The notes beneath the pieces were generated by a model. It saw only the letters and a program-made list of their open reading frames with translations, ran no database searches and was not told the origin of the DNA. Position numbers and translations under genes: made by a program. This document shows, one piece after another, positions 23,441-30,939 of a stretch of 30,939 nt of DNA. Every line of letters starts with the position of its first letter. The stretch's first letter is position 1. Origin of the DNA: CAYJHC01 sp964369805 (lineage in GTDB: Bacteria; Bacillota; Clostridia; Peptostreptococcales; Anaerovoracaceae); NCBI GenBank assembly GCA_964369805.1, contig CAYJFM010000024.1, forward strand, positions 1-30,939, read 5' to 3'.

Positions 23441-24988
23441 ATGAATGAAAATATCAAGAAGTATAAGAAGCTTCAGAATGGGAGCGATATTAGAGGTGTC
23501 GCGTTGACTGGGGAGGTTGGCAAAGAGCCAAACCTTAGAAAAGAAGAGGCTGAGCAAATTGCTAAGGGATTTTTGCTTTGGATTGCAGAAAAGACAGGAA
23601 AGAAACCTTCGGAAGTGTCGATTGCAATAGGTAGAGATCCAAGACTTTCAGGAAAACAATTACTAGAAGGAATGGTTTTAGGTTTTGGAGCTTACGGTGC
23701 AAAGGTTTTGGATTGCGGACTTGCTTCAACACCAGCTATGTTTATGGCGACTAAATTTGAAGAAATAAAAGCAACTGGCGGGATTATGATTACGGCAAGT
23801 CACTTACCATACACACGAAATGGGTTCAAGTTCTTCACAGAAGAAGGGGGACTAAACAAGGTAGATATAGGAGAAATTCTTAGTTATGCTGCAGATGAAG
23901 AGGCGTTAAAAAGATTAGGAAAAAAAGTTTCTGATGATAATGTTGTTAGAAATTTTGGTAAGGTTTCATATGAAACTGTAGAAACAGAGTTGATGCCTAG
24001 ATACTCAAAACACCTTAGAGATATTATTATCAAAGAGGTTAACAAAGGAGAAAAGCCCTTAGAAGGATTAAAAATTATTGTAGATGCAGGAAATGGTTCA
24101 GGCGGTTTCTATGCAAAAGAAGTGCTTTTTAAATTAGGTGCTAATATTTCAGACAGCCAATATCTTTCTCCTGATGGAACGTTCCCAAACCATATGCCAA
24201 ATCCAGAAGATAAGGAAGCTATGGAATCTATTTGTAAGGCGGTGATGCAAAAACAGGCTGATTTTGGAATTATCTTTGACACTGATGTTGATAGATTCAG
24301 TGCAGTAGATAGAATAGGAAATCCTATTGGACGAAATGAAATTGTAGCATTGGCAGCAGCTTTGGTAGCTGACGAATTTCCAAATACTACAGTAGTAACA
24401 GACAGTATCACTTCAAATCAATTAACTAAATTTATTGAAAAAGAATTAGGGCTAAAACACCTTAGGTTCAAAAGAGGTTATAAAAATGTAATTGATAAGG
24501 CGGTAGGTTTAAATGAAGAGGGTATAGATGCCCAGCTTGCAATTGAAACATCAGGACATGCAGCCCTTAAAGAAAACTTCTTTTTAGATGACGGTGCTTA
24601 CCTTGCGACTAAAGTTGTAATTGCAGCGGCAAAGTTAAATTTTGAAGGACAAGGAATTGATTCTTTGATTGAAAAGCTAGAAAAGCCATTTAGGTCGGAA
24701 GAATATAGAATTAAAATAAATTCTGAAAATTTTTCAGAGTATGGCGATGAAGTTATTAAAACTCTTGAAAACTGGGCTAAATATGAAAATGGTGTAGCTG
24801 TAGTGGAACCAAATTATGAGGGGGTAAGGCTACAGTTTGATAAAGAAGAAGGGTGGTGCCTACTTAGAAAGTCTCTGCATGACCCTATACTACCATTAAA
24901 TATTGAATCGAATATTGAAGGTGGATGTGAAAAGATTAATGAAATTGTAAATAGTGTTATAAAAAGGTTTGAATTACTAGAGCTGTAA
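23441..24988 (+). CDS. Alpha-D-phosphohexomutase (phosphomannomutase/phosphoglucomutase)
   Basis: Interconverts hexose 6- and 1-phosphates. The 515 residues contain the phosphoserine loop MITASHLPYTRNGFKF (S120), the Mg-binding FDTDVDRFS (D280, D282, D284), the sugar-binding loop ETSGHAALKENFFLDDGAY, and a C-terminal phosphate loop region (LLRKSLHDPILPLNIES). The usual TASHNP reads TASHLP here, and the phosphate loop lacks the usual RxSGTEP, so it belongs to a divergent group resembling plant and bacterial phosphoglucosamine/phosphomannomutase relatives. It lies 57 bases after larE and 14 before a transporter gene. The exact sugar is not determined. Confidence 0.88.
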   Translation: MNENIKKYKKLQNGSDIRGVALTGEVGKEPNLRKEEAEQIAKGFLLWIAEKTGKKPSEVSIAIGRDPRLSGKQLLEGMVLGFGAYGAKVLDCGLASTPAMFMATKFEEIKATGGIMITASHLPYTRNGFKFFTEEGGLNKVDIGEILSYAADEEALKRLGKKVSDDNVVRNFGKVSYETVETELMPRYSKHLRDIIIKEVNKGEKPLEGLKIIVDAGNGSGGFYAKEVLFKLGANISDSQYLSPDGTFPNHMPNPEDKEAMESICKAVMQKQADFGIIFDTDVDRFSAVDRIGNPIGRNEIVALAAALVADEFPNTTVVTDSITSNQLTKFIEKELGLKHLRFKRGYKNVIDKAVGLNEEGIDAQLAIETSGHAALKENFFLDDGAYLATKVVIAAAKLNFEGQGIDSLIEKLEKPFRSEEYRIKINSENFSEYGDEVIKTLENWAKYENGVAVVEPNYEGVRLQFDKEEGWCLLRKSLHDPILPLNIESNIEGGCEKINEIVNSVIKRFELLEL

Positions 24989-25002
24989 GGAAGGGTAGAC
25001 TG

Positions 25003-25908
25003 ATGACAAAAAGAACTAAAGCGGAAATAGTACTGGTACTAGTTGCCTTAATTTGGGGAACATCTTATGTAGTGATGGATATTGCTATGAGTGAGGTTCA
25101 GCCCTTTACCCTAATAGCACTTAGGTTTGTAACAGCATTTATTGTTGTGGTTCCAATTGCCTTAATGATGAAAAAATTAAAGAATATTAGCAAGGAAACT
25201 GTTATATTTGGAGCTTATCTAGGATTTTTCTTACTTTTAAGCTGCGTTGGTGCAACTTTTGCGGTTAGAGGTACTTCTATTTCAAATGTAGGATTTTTAA
25301 CTTCAATGACAGTTGCTTTCACTCCTTTTTTGGCTAGAATATTTAAAAAGGAAAAGATTACGCACAAAACTATGTTAGTTGTTGGTATGGCTGTAGTAGG
25401 TGTTGGATTATTAACACTAAAAGGAAGTTTTGAAGTAGCGATAGGGGATTTATGGGCATTATTCTCAGCCTTGGCGTATGCAATAGTAATCTTAATTGTA
25501 GAAAAAGCTCTCACAAAGCCAAGTGTTGACTCTTTCCAGCTTGGAATATTCCAAATGGGATTTGGAGGGATTTTTGGTCTGATAGTAGCATTTGCTCTAG
25601 AAGATGTGGTATTGCCTAAAACTACGGAAGGAATAGTGGCAGTGTTAATATTAGGTGTCCTCTCCACGGGAGTGGCATATATTGCGCAGGTTATGGCTCA
25701 AAAATACACAACCGCTGTAAGGGCGGGAGTAACATTTGCAACTCAGCCCGTGTTTGCTGGACTATCAGCAACGATTATAGCAGGAGAAGTTCTTTCTATT
25801 AAAGGTTACCTAGGCGGAGCTTTAATTGTGGCAAGTCTAGTGATAATGAGTCTTGACTTTGGCAATCTGAGAATAGGAAAGTGGGCTAGTAAGAAATTTA
25901 AAAAATAA
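25003..25908 (+). CDS. EamA-family (DMT) transporter
   Basis: A 301-residue ten-helix metabolite exporter. It begins EIVLVLVALIWGTSYVVMD and has two EamA repeats, the second ending TFATQPVFAGLSATIIAGE. It is a distant relative of the product of 20891-21826 and shares the WGTS motif and overall length. It follows the phosphohexomutase by 14 bases with AAGGAAGGG as ribosome site, and is followed by a likely terminator. The substrate is unknown. Confidence 0.9.
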   Translation: MTKRTKAEIVLVLVALIWGTSYVVMDIAMSEVQPFTLIALRFVTAFIVVVPIALMMKKLKNISKETVIFGAYLGFFLLLSCVGATFAVRGTSISNVGFLTSMTVAFTPFLARIFKKEKITHKTMLVVGMAVVGVGLLTLKGSFEVAIGDLWALFSALAYAIVILIVEKALTKPSVDSFQLGIFQMGFGGIFGLIVAFALEDVVLPKTTEGIVAVLILGVLSTGVAYIAQVMAQKYTTAVRAGVTFATQPVFAGLSATIIAGEVLSIKGYLGGALIVASLVIMSLDFGNLRIGKWASKKFKK

Positions 25909-25926
25909 AATCTAAAAATTATAAAC

Positions 25927-25965
25927 AATGCAGTTTTTACAGAAAAGTGAAGGCTGTATTTTTTT
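25927..25965 (+). terminator. Probable terminator after the second EamA gene
   Basis: AATGCAG (25927-25933) pairs with CTGTATT (25954-25960), with an inner TTTT/AAAA pairing and a T-run to 25965. It separates the HD-larE-mutase-transporter set from the sigma-54 regulator. Confidence 0.5.
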
Positions 25966-26017
25966 CATGAAACGTGTACATTAGAAGCTATTACGTTTAC
26001 TTAAATTAGAAATCATG

Positions 26018-26046
26018 TTGAATTAAGCTGGAAATAGTAATAATAT
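26018..26046 (+). promoter_or_regulatory. Predicted sigma-A promoter of the sigma-54 activator gene
   Basis: TTGAAT (26018-26023) and TAATAT (26041-26046) have 17-base spacing, 35 bases before the ATG. TAGTGTA follows at 26048-26054. Confidence 0.45.
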
Positions 26047-26081
26047 ATAGTGTAATAGTAGAAACGAAGGGTGGTAAAAAG

Positions 26082-27785
26082 ATGGATAGTATAAATATAA
26101 TTACAGGTAGCTACAAAACGTCAGCAGTTGTAATAGAACAAATTAAAAGCAGTCTTAAAATGCCTTTGCAAATACATGTTATGACTTTAGATGAAGGCGG
26201 TGAAATGCCTCCAAAAGAGAATATAACAATTTATACAAGCCAAATAGCCTATGAAGAGTTTACGGAGCTTCATGGAGAACTATTTCCTAAAAAAATTATA
26301 GCGGGAAGAAAAATGGACTTTAAGAATCTTAGTGAAATAATACTGATACCAAAGGAAGGGGAGCTCCTTGTTGTAAATGACACAGAAGAGGGTTGTGTAG
26401 AGGTTATAGAAAATTTGAAAAAACTAGGCTTTAGTGATTTTAAGTACAAAACTTACTACCCGAATTCAAAAGAGGATGTAAGCAGGCTCAAAATAGCGGT
26501 AACTACAGGGGAGCCGCATTTAGCGCCTAAAGGAATAAAAGAAATAATAGATCTTGGCCCACGAAATTTGGATTTTAAAACTATTCATAGCCTGATAAAA
26601 CTGTTAGGAGGTACAGATGAGGATATCAATGGTATAGTAGAATATAACAATGGTGTCTTTGTAGAGTTAGCAAGCAGAATTGCTAGGATGAACGAAGAGA
26701 ACAAGAGGCTTTCTAGTGTACTTCATGAAAAGATAATTAATAAAGGATACACTGCAAGGTACGACATGAATAGTATTGTTGGTGAAAGTGCAGAAATTAA
26801 TAGAGTAAAAGAGATAGTAAGAAAACTTTCTAAAACAGATTTATCTATACTTATAGAAGGGGAAAGCGGAACTGGAAAAGAAATTCTTGCTAACGTAATT
26901 CACAATGAATCGAATAGAAGCAAGTATCCTTTTTTAGCGGTCAATTTTTCGGCATTGTCAGACAGCCTAATGGAATCAGAATTATTTGGATATGAAGAAG
27001 GAGCTTTCACAGGAGCGCTTAAAGGAGGGAAAGCAGGACTTTTCGAACAGGCAAATGGTGGAAGTATATTTCTAGATGAAATTGGTGATATCTCTCCTAA
27101 AATGCAAACTCGACTTCTTCGTGTAATACAAGAGAAAGAAATTATGAGAGTAGGAGGAAATAAAATAATACCTATAGATGTAAGAATTATTGCTGCTACT
27201 CACAAAAACTTGAAAGAAATGATTGAGGAAGAACTATTTAGAGCTGACCTTTACTATAGGTTAAAAGTTGGCAAAATAGCCATCCCTCCTCTTAGAGATA
27301 GAAGGGAAGACATAGAACAGCACATTGCAAAAGAGATAAAATCGATGGGAAATTTAAGAGGGATTTCTGCAGATGCTGTAGAGATGCTAAAGAGCTACCC
27401 GTGGGCTGGCAATGCCAGAGAACTAAAGAATGCTTTAGAGTTTATGGCGGCGCTGTCTGAGGGAGATGAAATAACAGTGGGAGATTTGAAATTGCTTGAA
27501 ATAGAAGAGCTCTGCACTGAGTCAGTTGATATAGAAATTGAATCTAGGGAGAATAGTAAGTTATCTAAGGATAAACTGAGCCAAGAGATGATAAGACTTA
27601 TAGAGACCATAGACAAGATTGAAGAGGAGGGCGAAGTAGCCAGTAAACAAAAAATCATAGAAGCATATGAGCAAAGGGGAGAAAAGATAACAGACTATAG
27701 ACTTAGAAAGTTAATAAAAAAGGGGAAAGAATCAGGAATTTTCGAAAAAAATGAAGGAAGTTATGGTATAAGACTTTGCAAATAA
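26082..27785 (+). CDS. Sigma-54-dependent enhancer-binding transcriptional activator
   Basis: AAA+ activator that opens sigma-54 promoters. The central domain (about 230-460) has Walker A GESGTGKE (260-267), the sigma-54 contact loop GAFTGA (307-312), Walker B GGSIFLDEIGD (326-336) and the arginine-finger region FRADLYYRL. All key parts are intact. The first 190 residues are an unrecognised alpha/beta sensor, without a visible PAS, GAF or receiver motif, joined by a short coiled segment (about 193-220). The C-terminus (about 495-567) does not look like a Fis-type helix-turn-helix; it reads as a winged-helix-like region (KQKIIEAYEQRGEKITDYRLRKLI). It lies directly upstream of a sigma-54 promoter and two genes for transport and cleavage of isoaspartyl peptides, its evident targets. 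Confidence 0.92.
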   Translation: MDSINIITGSYKTSAVVIEQIKSSLKMPLQIHVMTLDEGGEMPPKENITIYTSQIAYEEFTELHGELFPKKIIAGRKMDFKNLSEIILIPKEGELLVVNDTEEGCVEVIENLKKLGFSDFKYKTYYPNSKEDVSRLKIAVTTGEPHLAPKGIKEIIDLGPRNLDFKTIHSLIKLLGGTDEDINGIVEYNNGVFVELASRIARMNEENKRLSSVLHEKIINKGYTARYDMNSIVGESAEINRVKEIVRKLSKTDLSILIEGESGTGKEILANVIHNESNRSKYPFLAVNFSALSDSLMESELFGYEEGAFTGALKGGKAGLFEQANGGSIFLDEIGDISPKMQTRLLRVIQEKEIMRVGGNKIIPIDVRIIAATHKNLKEMIEEELFRADLYYRLKVGKIAIPPLRDRREDIEQHIAKEIKSMGNLRGISADAVEMLKSYPWAGNARELKNALEFMAALSEGDEITVGDLKLLEIEELCTESVDIEIESRENSKLSKDKLSQEMIRLIETIDKIEEEGEVASKQKIIEAYEQRGEKITDYRLRKLIKKGKESGIFEKNEGSYGIRLCK

Positions 27786-27791
27786 AGGGAG

Positions 27792-27813
27792 TTCATAGGA
27801 TATATGCTATGAA
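27792..27813. repeat. Inverted repeat after the activator gene
   Basis: TTCATAG (27792-27798) and CTATGAA (27807-27813) flank an 8-base spacer. No T-run follows, so a protein-binding site, perhaps for the activator, is as likely as a hairpin. Confidence 0.4.
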
Positions 27814-27851
27814 GTGAAAACTAGACAACTGAAATTAAACAAAATCAGACT

Positions 27852-27884
27852 AAAAACAACCGAAAAACAACCGAAAAACAACCG
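27852..27884 (+). repeat. Three exact 11-bp tandem repeats (putative activator binding sites)
   Basis: AAAAACAACCG occurs three times end to end (27852, 27863, 27874). The 11-base period is close to one helical turn, so each unit shows the same face. The array ends about 130 bases upstream of the sigma-54 promoter, the normal distance for an enhancer. Enhancer sites are more often palindromic, so binding is inferred. Confidence 0.6.
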
Positions 27885-28014
27885 AAGAAAATATTCGTGG
27901 CTATAAAAATAATATTTATGCAGAATGATTACTTCATATACAAACATTTTCAAATAATTCATAAAAATATCATATATTTCACAAATATTACATAAAACTT
28001 GAAGATGTATACAA

Positions 28015-28033
28015 TTGGCACGGTTATTGCTTT
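28015..28033 (+). promoter_or_regulatory. Sigma-54 (-24/-12) promoter
   Basis: TTGGCACGGTTATTGCTTT matches the sigma-54 consensus almost perfectly: GG at 28017-28018 and GC at 28029-28030 with exactly ten bases between. It lies 53 bases before the transporter ATG. The stretch from the repeats to here (27885-28014) is A/T-rich and bendable. Confidence 0.93.
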
Positions 28034-28085
28034 ATATAATTTCGAATTTATAAAAGGCGAATTGCCTAGAAAAGGAGAAAAAGAA

Positions 28086-29624
28086 ATGACAAACAAAGTG
28101 CAAAAAGAAGAGGTTTCTTTGAACAAGAAGAAACGCTTCGAGGTACCAGATACCTATGTTATCATCTTCGTAATCATCCTACTTGCAGCTGTAATGACAT
28201 ACATTATACCGCAAGGGTACTACGAAACTGAAGAAGTTACCTATGAAATGAATGGTGAGACTGTTACAAAAGAAGTAGTAGATGGAGAAAGCTTCCAGTA
28301 TGTGCTAGATGACAATGGGGAACCTTTAGTTGAAGGGGTTACATTATTTGAACCATATGGTGAAGTAGGTATTACTAATTATATATTTGAAGGTCTAGTT
28401 AGTGGAGATAAATGGGGCTCTGCAGTAGGAATTATAGCCTTCATCTTAGTAGTTGGAGGTGCCTTCGGTATTATTTTAAAGACAGGTGCTGTAGAGAATG
28501 GAATCCTTGCTATGATTTCAAGAACAAAAGGAAAAGAAGTGCTGATTATACCTATAATCTTTTTCTTATTCTCCCTAGGCGGTGCGGTGTTTGGAATGGG
28601 TGAGGAATCTATTCCGTTTACTATGGTGTTAATTCCATTAATGATTGCAATGGGATATGACGCAATTACAGGACTTATGATTACTTATGTAGCGACACAA
28701 ATTGGATTTGCAACATCTTGGATGAATCCATTCTCAGTTGCTATAGCGCAAGGAATTGCAGGAATTCCAGTTTTAAGTGGAGCGGGTTTTAGAATTGCCA
28801 TGTGGGCAGTATTTACAATCTTTGGTATAGTGTTTACTATGCTATACGCAAGAAAAATTAAAAAAGACCCATTCAAGTCAGTTGCTTATGAAAGTGATGA
28901 ATATTATCGTAACGATATAGCAAATCAAGAAAAAATCGACCATAAATTTAAACTTGCTGACGCATTAGTTTTACTAACTATATTAGGTGGCATGATTTGG
29001 GTAGTATGGGGTGTAACAACAAAAGGTTACTATATTCCAGAAATTGCAACACAGTTCTTTGTAATGGGATTAGTTGCTGGTATTATTGGTGTTATATTCA
29101 AAATGAATGATATGTCAATTAACGATGTAGCAAGATCGTTTAGCGGCGGAGCTAAAGACTTAGTTGGAGCTGCAATGGTTGTAGGTATGGCTCAAGGTAT
29201 CATCTTGGTTATGGGAGGAACAGGTGCAACAGAGGGAACAATTATGAACACAATCCTTCATGGCATTTCTGGATTAGTAGGAGATTTGCCTGCAGTATTA
29301 ACTGGATGGGTAATGTATGTATTCCAAACTCTAATTAACTGTTTTGTAGTTTCAGGATCAGGTCAAGCTGCGCTAACTATGCCAATTATGGCTCCTCTAG
29401 CTGAAATTGTTGGAGTTTCAAAACAAATAGCTGTACTAGCATTCCAACTTGGAGATGGCCTTTCAAATATTATTGTCCCTACATCAGGTGTACTAATGGC
29501 AGTACTAGGTGTTGCTAAGCTAGACTGGGGAAAATGGGTGAAATTCGTATGGAAACTATTTGTTTGTTTATTCCTTTTATCAACAATAGCAATAGTAATT
29601 GCATCAGCTATAGGATTCCAATAG
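28086..29624 (+). CDS. YfcC-family membrane transporter
   Basis: A 512-residue transporter of the YfcC family (ion-transporter/C4-dicarboxylate-uptake-like superfamily). The N-terminus RFEVPDTYVIIFVIILLAAVMTYIIPQG is typical. About twelve hydrophobic helices follow, with an extracytoplasmic loop (about 50-95) and the re-entrant motif NCFVVSGSGQAALTMPIMAPLAE and GDGLSNIIVPTSG. The substrate is not known; linkage to isoaspartyl dipeptidase suggests a peptide or an amino acid. The frame is open to 27999, but that start is upstream of the sigma-54 promoter. I choose the ATG at 28086, which has AAAGGAG before it. It is the first gene of the sigma-54 transcript and is followed by iadA after 11 bases. 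Confidence 0.9.
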   Translation: MTNKVQKEEVSLNKKKRFEVPDTYVIIFVIILLAAVMTYIIPQGYYETEEVTYEMNGETVTKEVVDGESFQYVLDDNGEPLVEGVTLFEPYGEVGITNYIFEGLVSGDKWGSAVGIIAFILVVGGAFGIILKTGAVENGILAMISRTKGKEVLIIPIIFFLFSLGGAVFGMGEESIPFTMVLIPLMIAMGYDAITGLMITYVATQIGFATSWMNPFSVAIAQGIAGIPVLSGAGFRIAMWAVFTIFGIVFTMLYARKIKKDPFKSVAYESDEYYRNDIANQEKIDHKFKLADALVLLTILGGMIWVVWGVTTKGYYIPEIATQFFVMGLVAGIIGVIFKMNDMSINDVARSFSGGAKDLVGAAMVVGMAQGIILVMGGTGATEGTIMNTILHGISGLVGDLPAVLTGWVMYVFQTLINCFVVSGSGQAALTMPIMAPLAEIVGVSKQIAVLAFQLGDGLSNIIVPTSGVLMAVLGVAKLDWGKWVKFVWKLFVCLFLLSTIAIVIASAIGFQ

Positions 29625-29635
29625 AAAGGTAGACC

Positions 29636-30817
29636 ATGATAAAATTAATAAGAAATGCTCAGGTATATGCTCCAGCAAACATTGGAATTAAAGATGTGTT
29701 AATAGCAGACGGCAGGATTTGTGTTATAGGAGAAAACTTAAAGTTTCAAAGTGACTATATCGAAGTAATTGATGCTACAGGAAAAATATTGACGCCAGGA
29801 TTTATTGATTCACATGTACATATATGTGGCGGCGGGGGAGAAGGTGGCTTTGCTACAAGAACTCCAGAAATTGCCTTAACAGATATTACGCTCGCAGGCT
29901 TTACAACAGTCATAGGTGTGCTTGGAACAGACGGGGTTACGCGAACTATGTCAAACCTAATAGCAAAGGCTAATGGGCTAGAAGAAGAGGGCATTTCTAC
30001 ATATATAACAACAGGTTCATACCAGATTCCTGTCAAGACACTTACTTCGTCAATTAAAGAAGATATAATATTTATCGATAAAGTAATTGGAGTTGGAGAA
30101 GTTGCCATAGGTGACCATAGATCGTCTGCTCCTACTGCTGATGAACTTGCAAAAGTTGCAGCGGAAGCAAGAGTTGGTGGGCTTCTTTCAGGTAAAGCAG
30201 GAACAGTGAATGTACATATTGGAGATTCTCAAAAGATGATTGATTTAATTGAGGAAGCTTTAGAAAATAGCGATGTTCCAATAAAACATTTTGTACCAAC
30301 TCATATGAATAGAAATCCATACTTGTATGAAAAATCTCAAGAATTCCTTGCAAAAGGAGGCTTTGTAGATTATACAAGTGGAGCTTTGCCTATGTTTATA
30401 GAAGAAGGGGAAATTAAGTGTTCGACAGCGCTTAGAGACGCTTATGAAAAAGAACTAGACATAACTCATATTACATGGACTTCTGATGGCCAGGGATCAA
30501 TGCCAGCATTTGATAATGAAGGGAAAATGATAGGGTTAGATGTTGGTAAAGTAAAAAGCTTACTGAAGGAGCTGCAAGATGCAGTATTTGAAGAAGGTTT
30601 ACCACTAGAGGTAGCGCTGCTTCCAATAACAGCTAACCCAGCAAAGATTTACAAGCTAACTGGAAAAGGTGAAGTGAAAGAGGGCAATAGCGCAGATATT
30701 ACAATCTTAGACAAAGATACCTTAGAAGTAGACACAGTAATAGCGAAGGGACAAATTATGGTTAAAGCGGGAAAAGCGGCTGTAAAAGGAACCTTTGAAA
30801 GTGTAAAAAATAATTAA
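29636..30817 (+). CDS. iadA: Beta-aspartyl (isoaspartyl) dipeptidase
   Basis: Amidohydrolase that cleaves beta-aspartyl dipeptides arising from damaged or degraded proteins. The 393 residues show HVH (H60, H62), the substrate residue E69 in GGGGEGG, Y129 in TTGSYQIP, H194 in NVHIGD, H223 in PTHMNRN and D284 in TSDGQGS, matching the E. coli enzyme in order. The bridging residue, a carboxylated Lys in E. coli (GVKCAISDHR), is replaced by Glu here (GVGEVAIGDHR, E155) with one inserted residue. It follows the YfcC transporter by 11 bases with its own AAAGGT site, so the two are co-transcribed. No convincing terminator follows, only a short AGCTAT/ATAGCT hairpin at 30828-30843. Confidence 0.94.
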   Translation: MIKLIRNAQVYAPANIGIKDVLIADGRICVIGENLKFQSDYIEVIDATGKILTPGFIDSHVHICGGGGEGGFATRTPEIALTDITLAGFTTVIGVLGTDGVTRTMSNLIAKANGLEEEGISTYITTGSYQIPVKTLTSSIKEDIIFIDKVIGVGEVAIGDHRSSAPTADELAKVAAEARVGGLLSGKAGTVNVHIGDSQKMIDLIEEALENSDVPIKHFVPTHMNRNPYLYEKSQEFLAKGGFVDYTSGALPMFIEEGEIKCSTALRDAYEKELDITHITWTSDGQGSMPAFDNEGKMIGLDVGKVKSLLKELQDAVFEEGLPLEVALLPITANPAKIYKLTGKGEVKEGNSADITILDKDTLEVDTVIAKGQIMVKAGKAAVKGTFESVKNN

Positions 30818-30886
30818 ATAGTATTTTAGCTATATTAATAGCTTGAATAAACTACTCCCAAAAATCACCATAGCTAATTGTATTAG

Positions 30887-30939
30887 GGCTCTTTGTCAAA
30901 TATTGGGGTGGAGCTGTAAATAATGAAAATCAATACGCG
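30887..30939. mobile_element. Possible terminal inverted repeat of an ISL3-like insertion sequence (cut by window end)
   Basis: From 30887 the sequence reads GGCTCTTTGTCAAATATT then GGGGTGGAGC. This resembles, from memory, the terminal repeats of ISL3-family elements, which start with GG-x-TCTTTGTCAAAT. An ATG at 30923 has no ribosome site. The element body lies outside the window, so this is only a suggestion. Confidence 0.35.

Noticed and set aside
20891..25908. The two EamA transporters as a recent duplication
   Set aside because: They share the family motif and length, but the sequences differ widely outside it, so they are old relatives at most.
27999..28085. In-frame 29-codon extension of the YfcC transporter from an upstream start
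   Set aside because: The extension runs across the sigma-54 promoter at 28015-28033, so it would not be transcribed. The ATG at 28086 has a good ribosome site and starts a typical YfcC N-terminus.
30828..30843. AGCTAT-ATTA-ATAGCT hairpin after iadA as a terminator
   Set aside because: The stem is six A/T-rich pairs and no T-run follows, so termination is not supported.
30923..30939. ATG near the right edge as the start of a new gene
   Set aside because: No ribosome binding site precedes it and only five codons are visible.

Overview
The window is A+T-rich bacterial chromosome with strong AGGAGG-type ribosome binding sites, occasional TTG starts, a T-box riboswitch and a sigma-54 activator/promoter pair. 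Together these point to a low-GC Firmicute, most likely an anaerobic member of the Clostridia. I cannot name the genus from sequence alone. No tRNA, rRNA, CRISPR array or prophage is visible. The only hint of a mobile element is a possible insertion-sequence end at the right edge.

Left part (1-9.8 kb): a ZIP-type metal importer (zupT) converges on a six-gene leftward transcription unit. In order of transcription this encodes a 1608-residue multidomain protein (HD phosphohydrolase, HEAT-like solenoid, NadD-like adenylyltransferase, GNAT-like domain, phosphoribosyltransferase-like domain), a degenerate lactate/malate-dehydrogenase homologue, a flavodoxin-fold reductase with a cysteine cluster, a CsoR-type metal repressor with a His-rich tail, a PlsC acyltransferase and a PAP2 phosphatase. 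The giant protein with its dehydrogenase-like and reductase neighbours is the strongest candidate for an undescribed system. Its parts look like NAD/nucleotide metabolism gathered in one chain.

Middle (9.8-16.5 kb): rnhA and a small HD protein run rightward and share a bidirectional terminator with a leftward block. That block holds a D-2-hydroxyacid dehydrogenase, a CvpA-like membrane protein, an EcsC-family protein and two tandem paralogous TetR regulators. The 605-bp gap after the TetR pair holds a consensus promoter and a tryptophan-specifier T-box that controls a tryptophan synthase beta gene. No trpA or other trp gene is present, which suggests indole salvage.

Right part (16.7-30.8 kb): all genes run rightward. 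They encode an MBL hydrolase, a site-2-type protease, a YjdF/DUF2238-like membrane protein, cardiolipin synthase, two EamA exporters, an HD hydrolase, LarE (nickel-pincer cofactor sulfur transferase without larA, larB or larC nearby) and a phosphohexomutase. Last comes a sigma-54 unit: an enhancer-binding protein, three exact 11-bp tandem repeats, a near-perfect -24/-12 promoter, a YfcC-type transporter and an isoaspartyl dipeptidase. This looks like a regulated uptake and use system for beta-aspartyl peptides.
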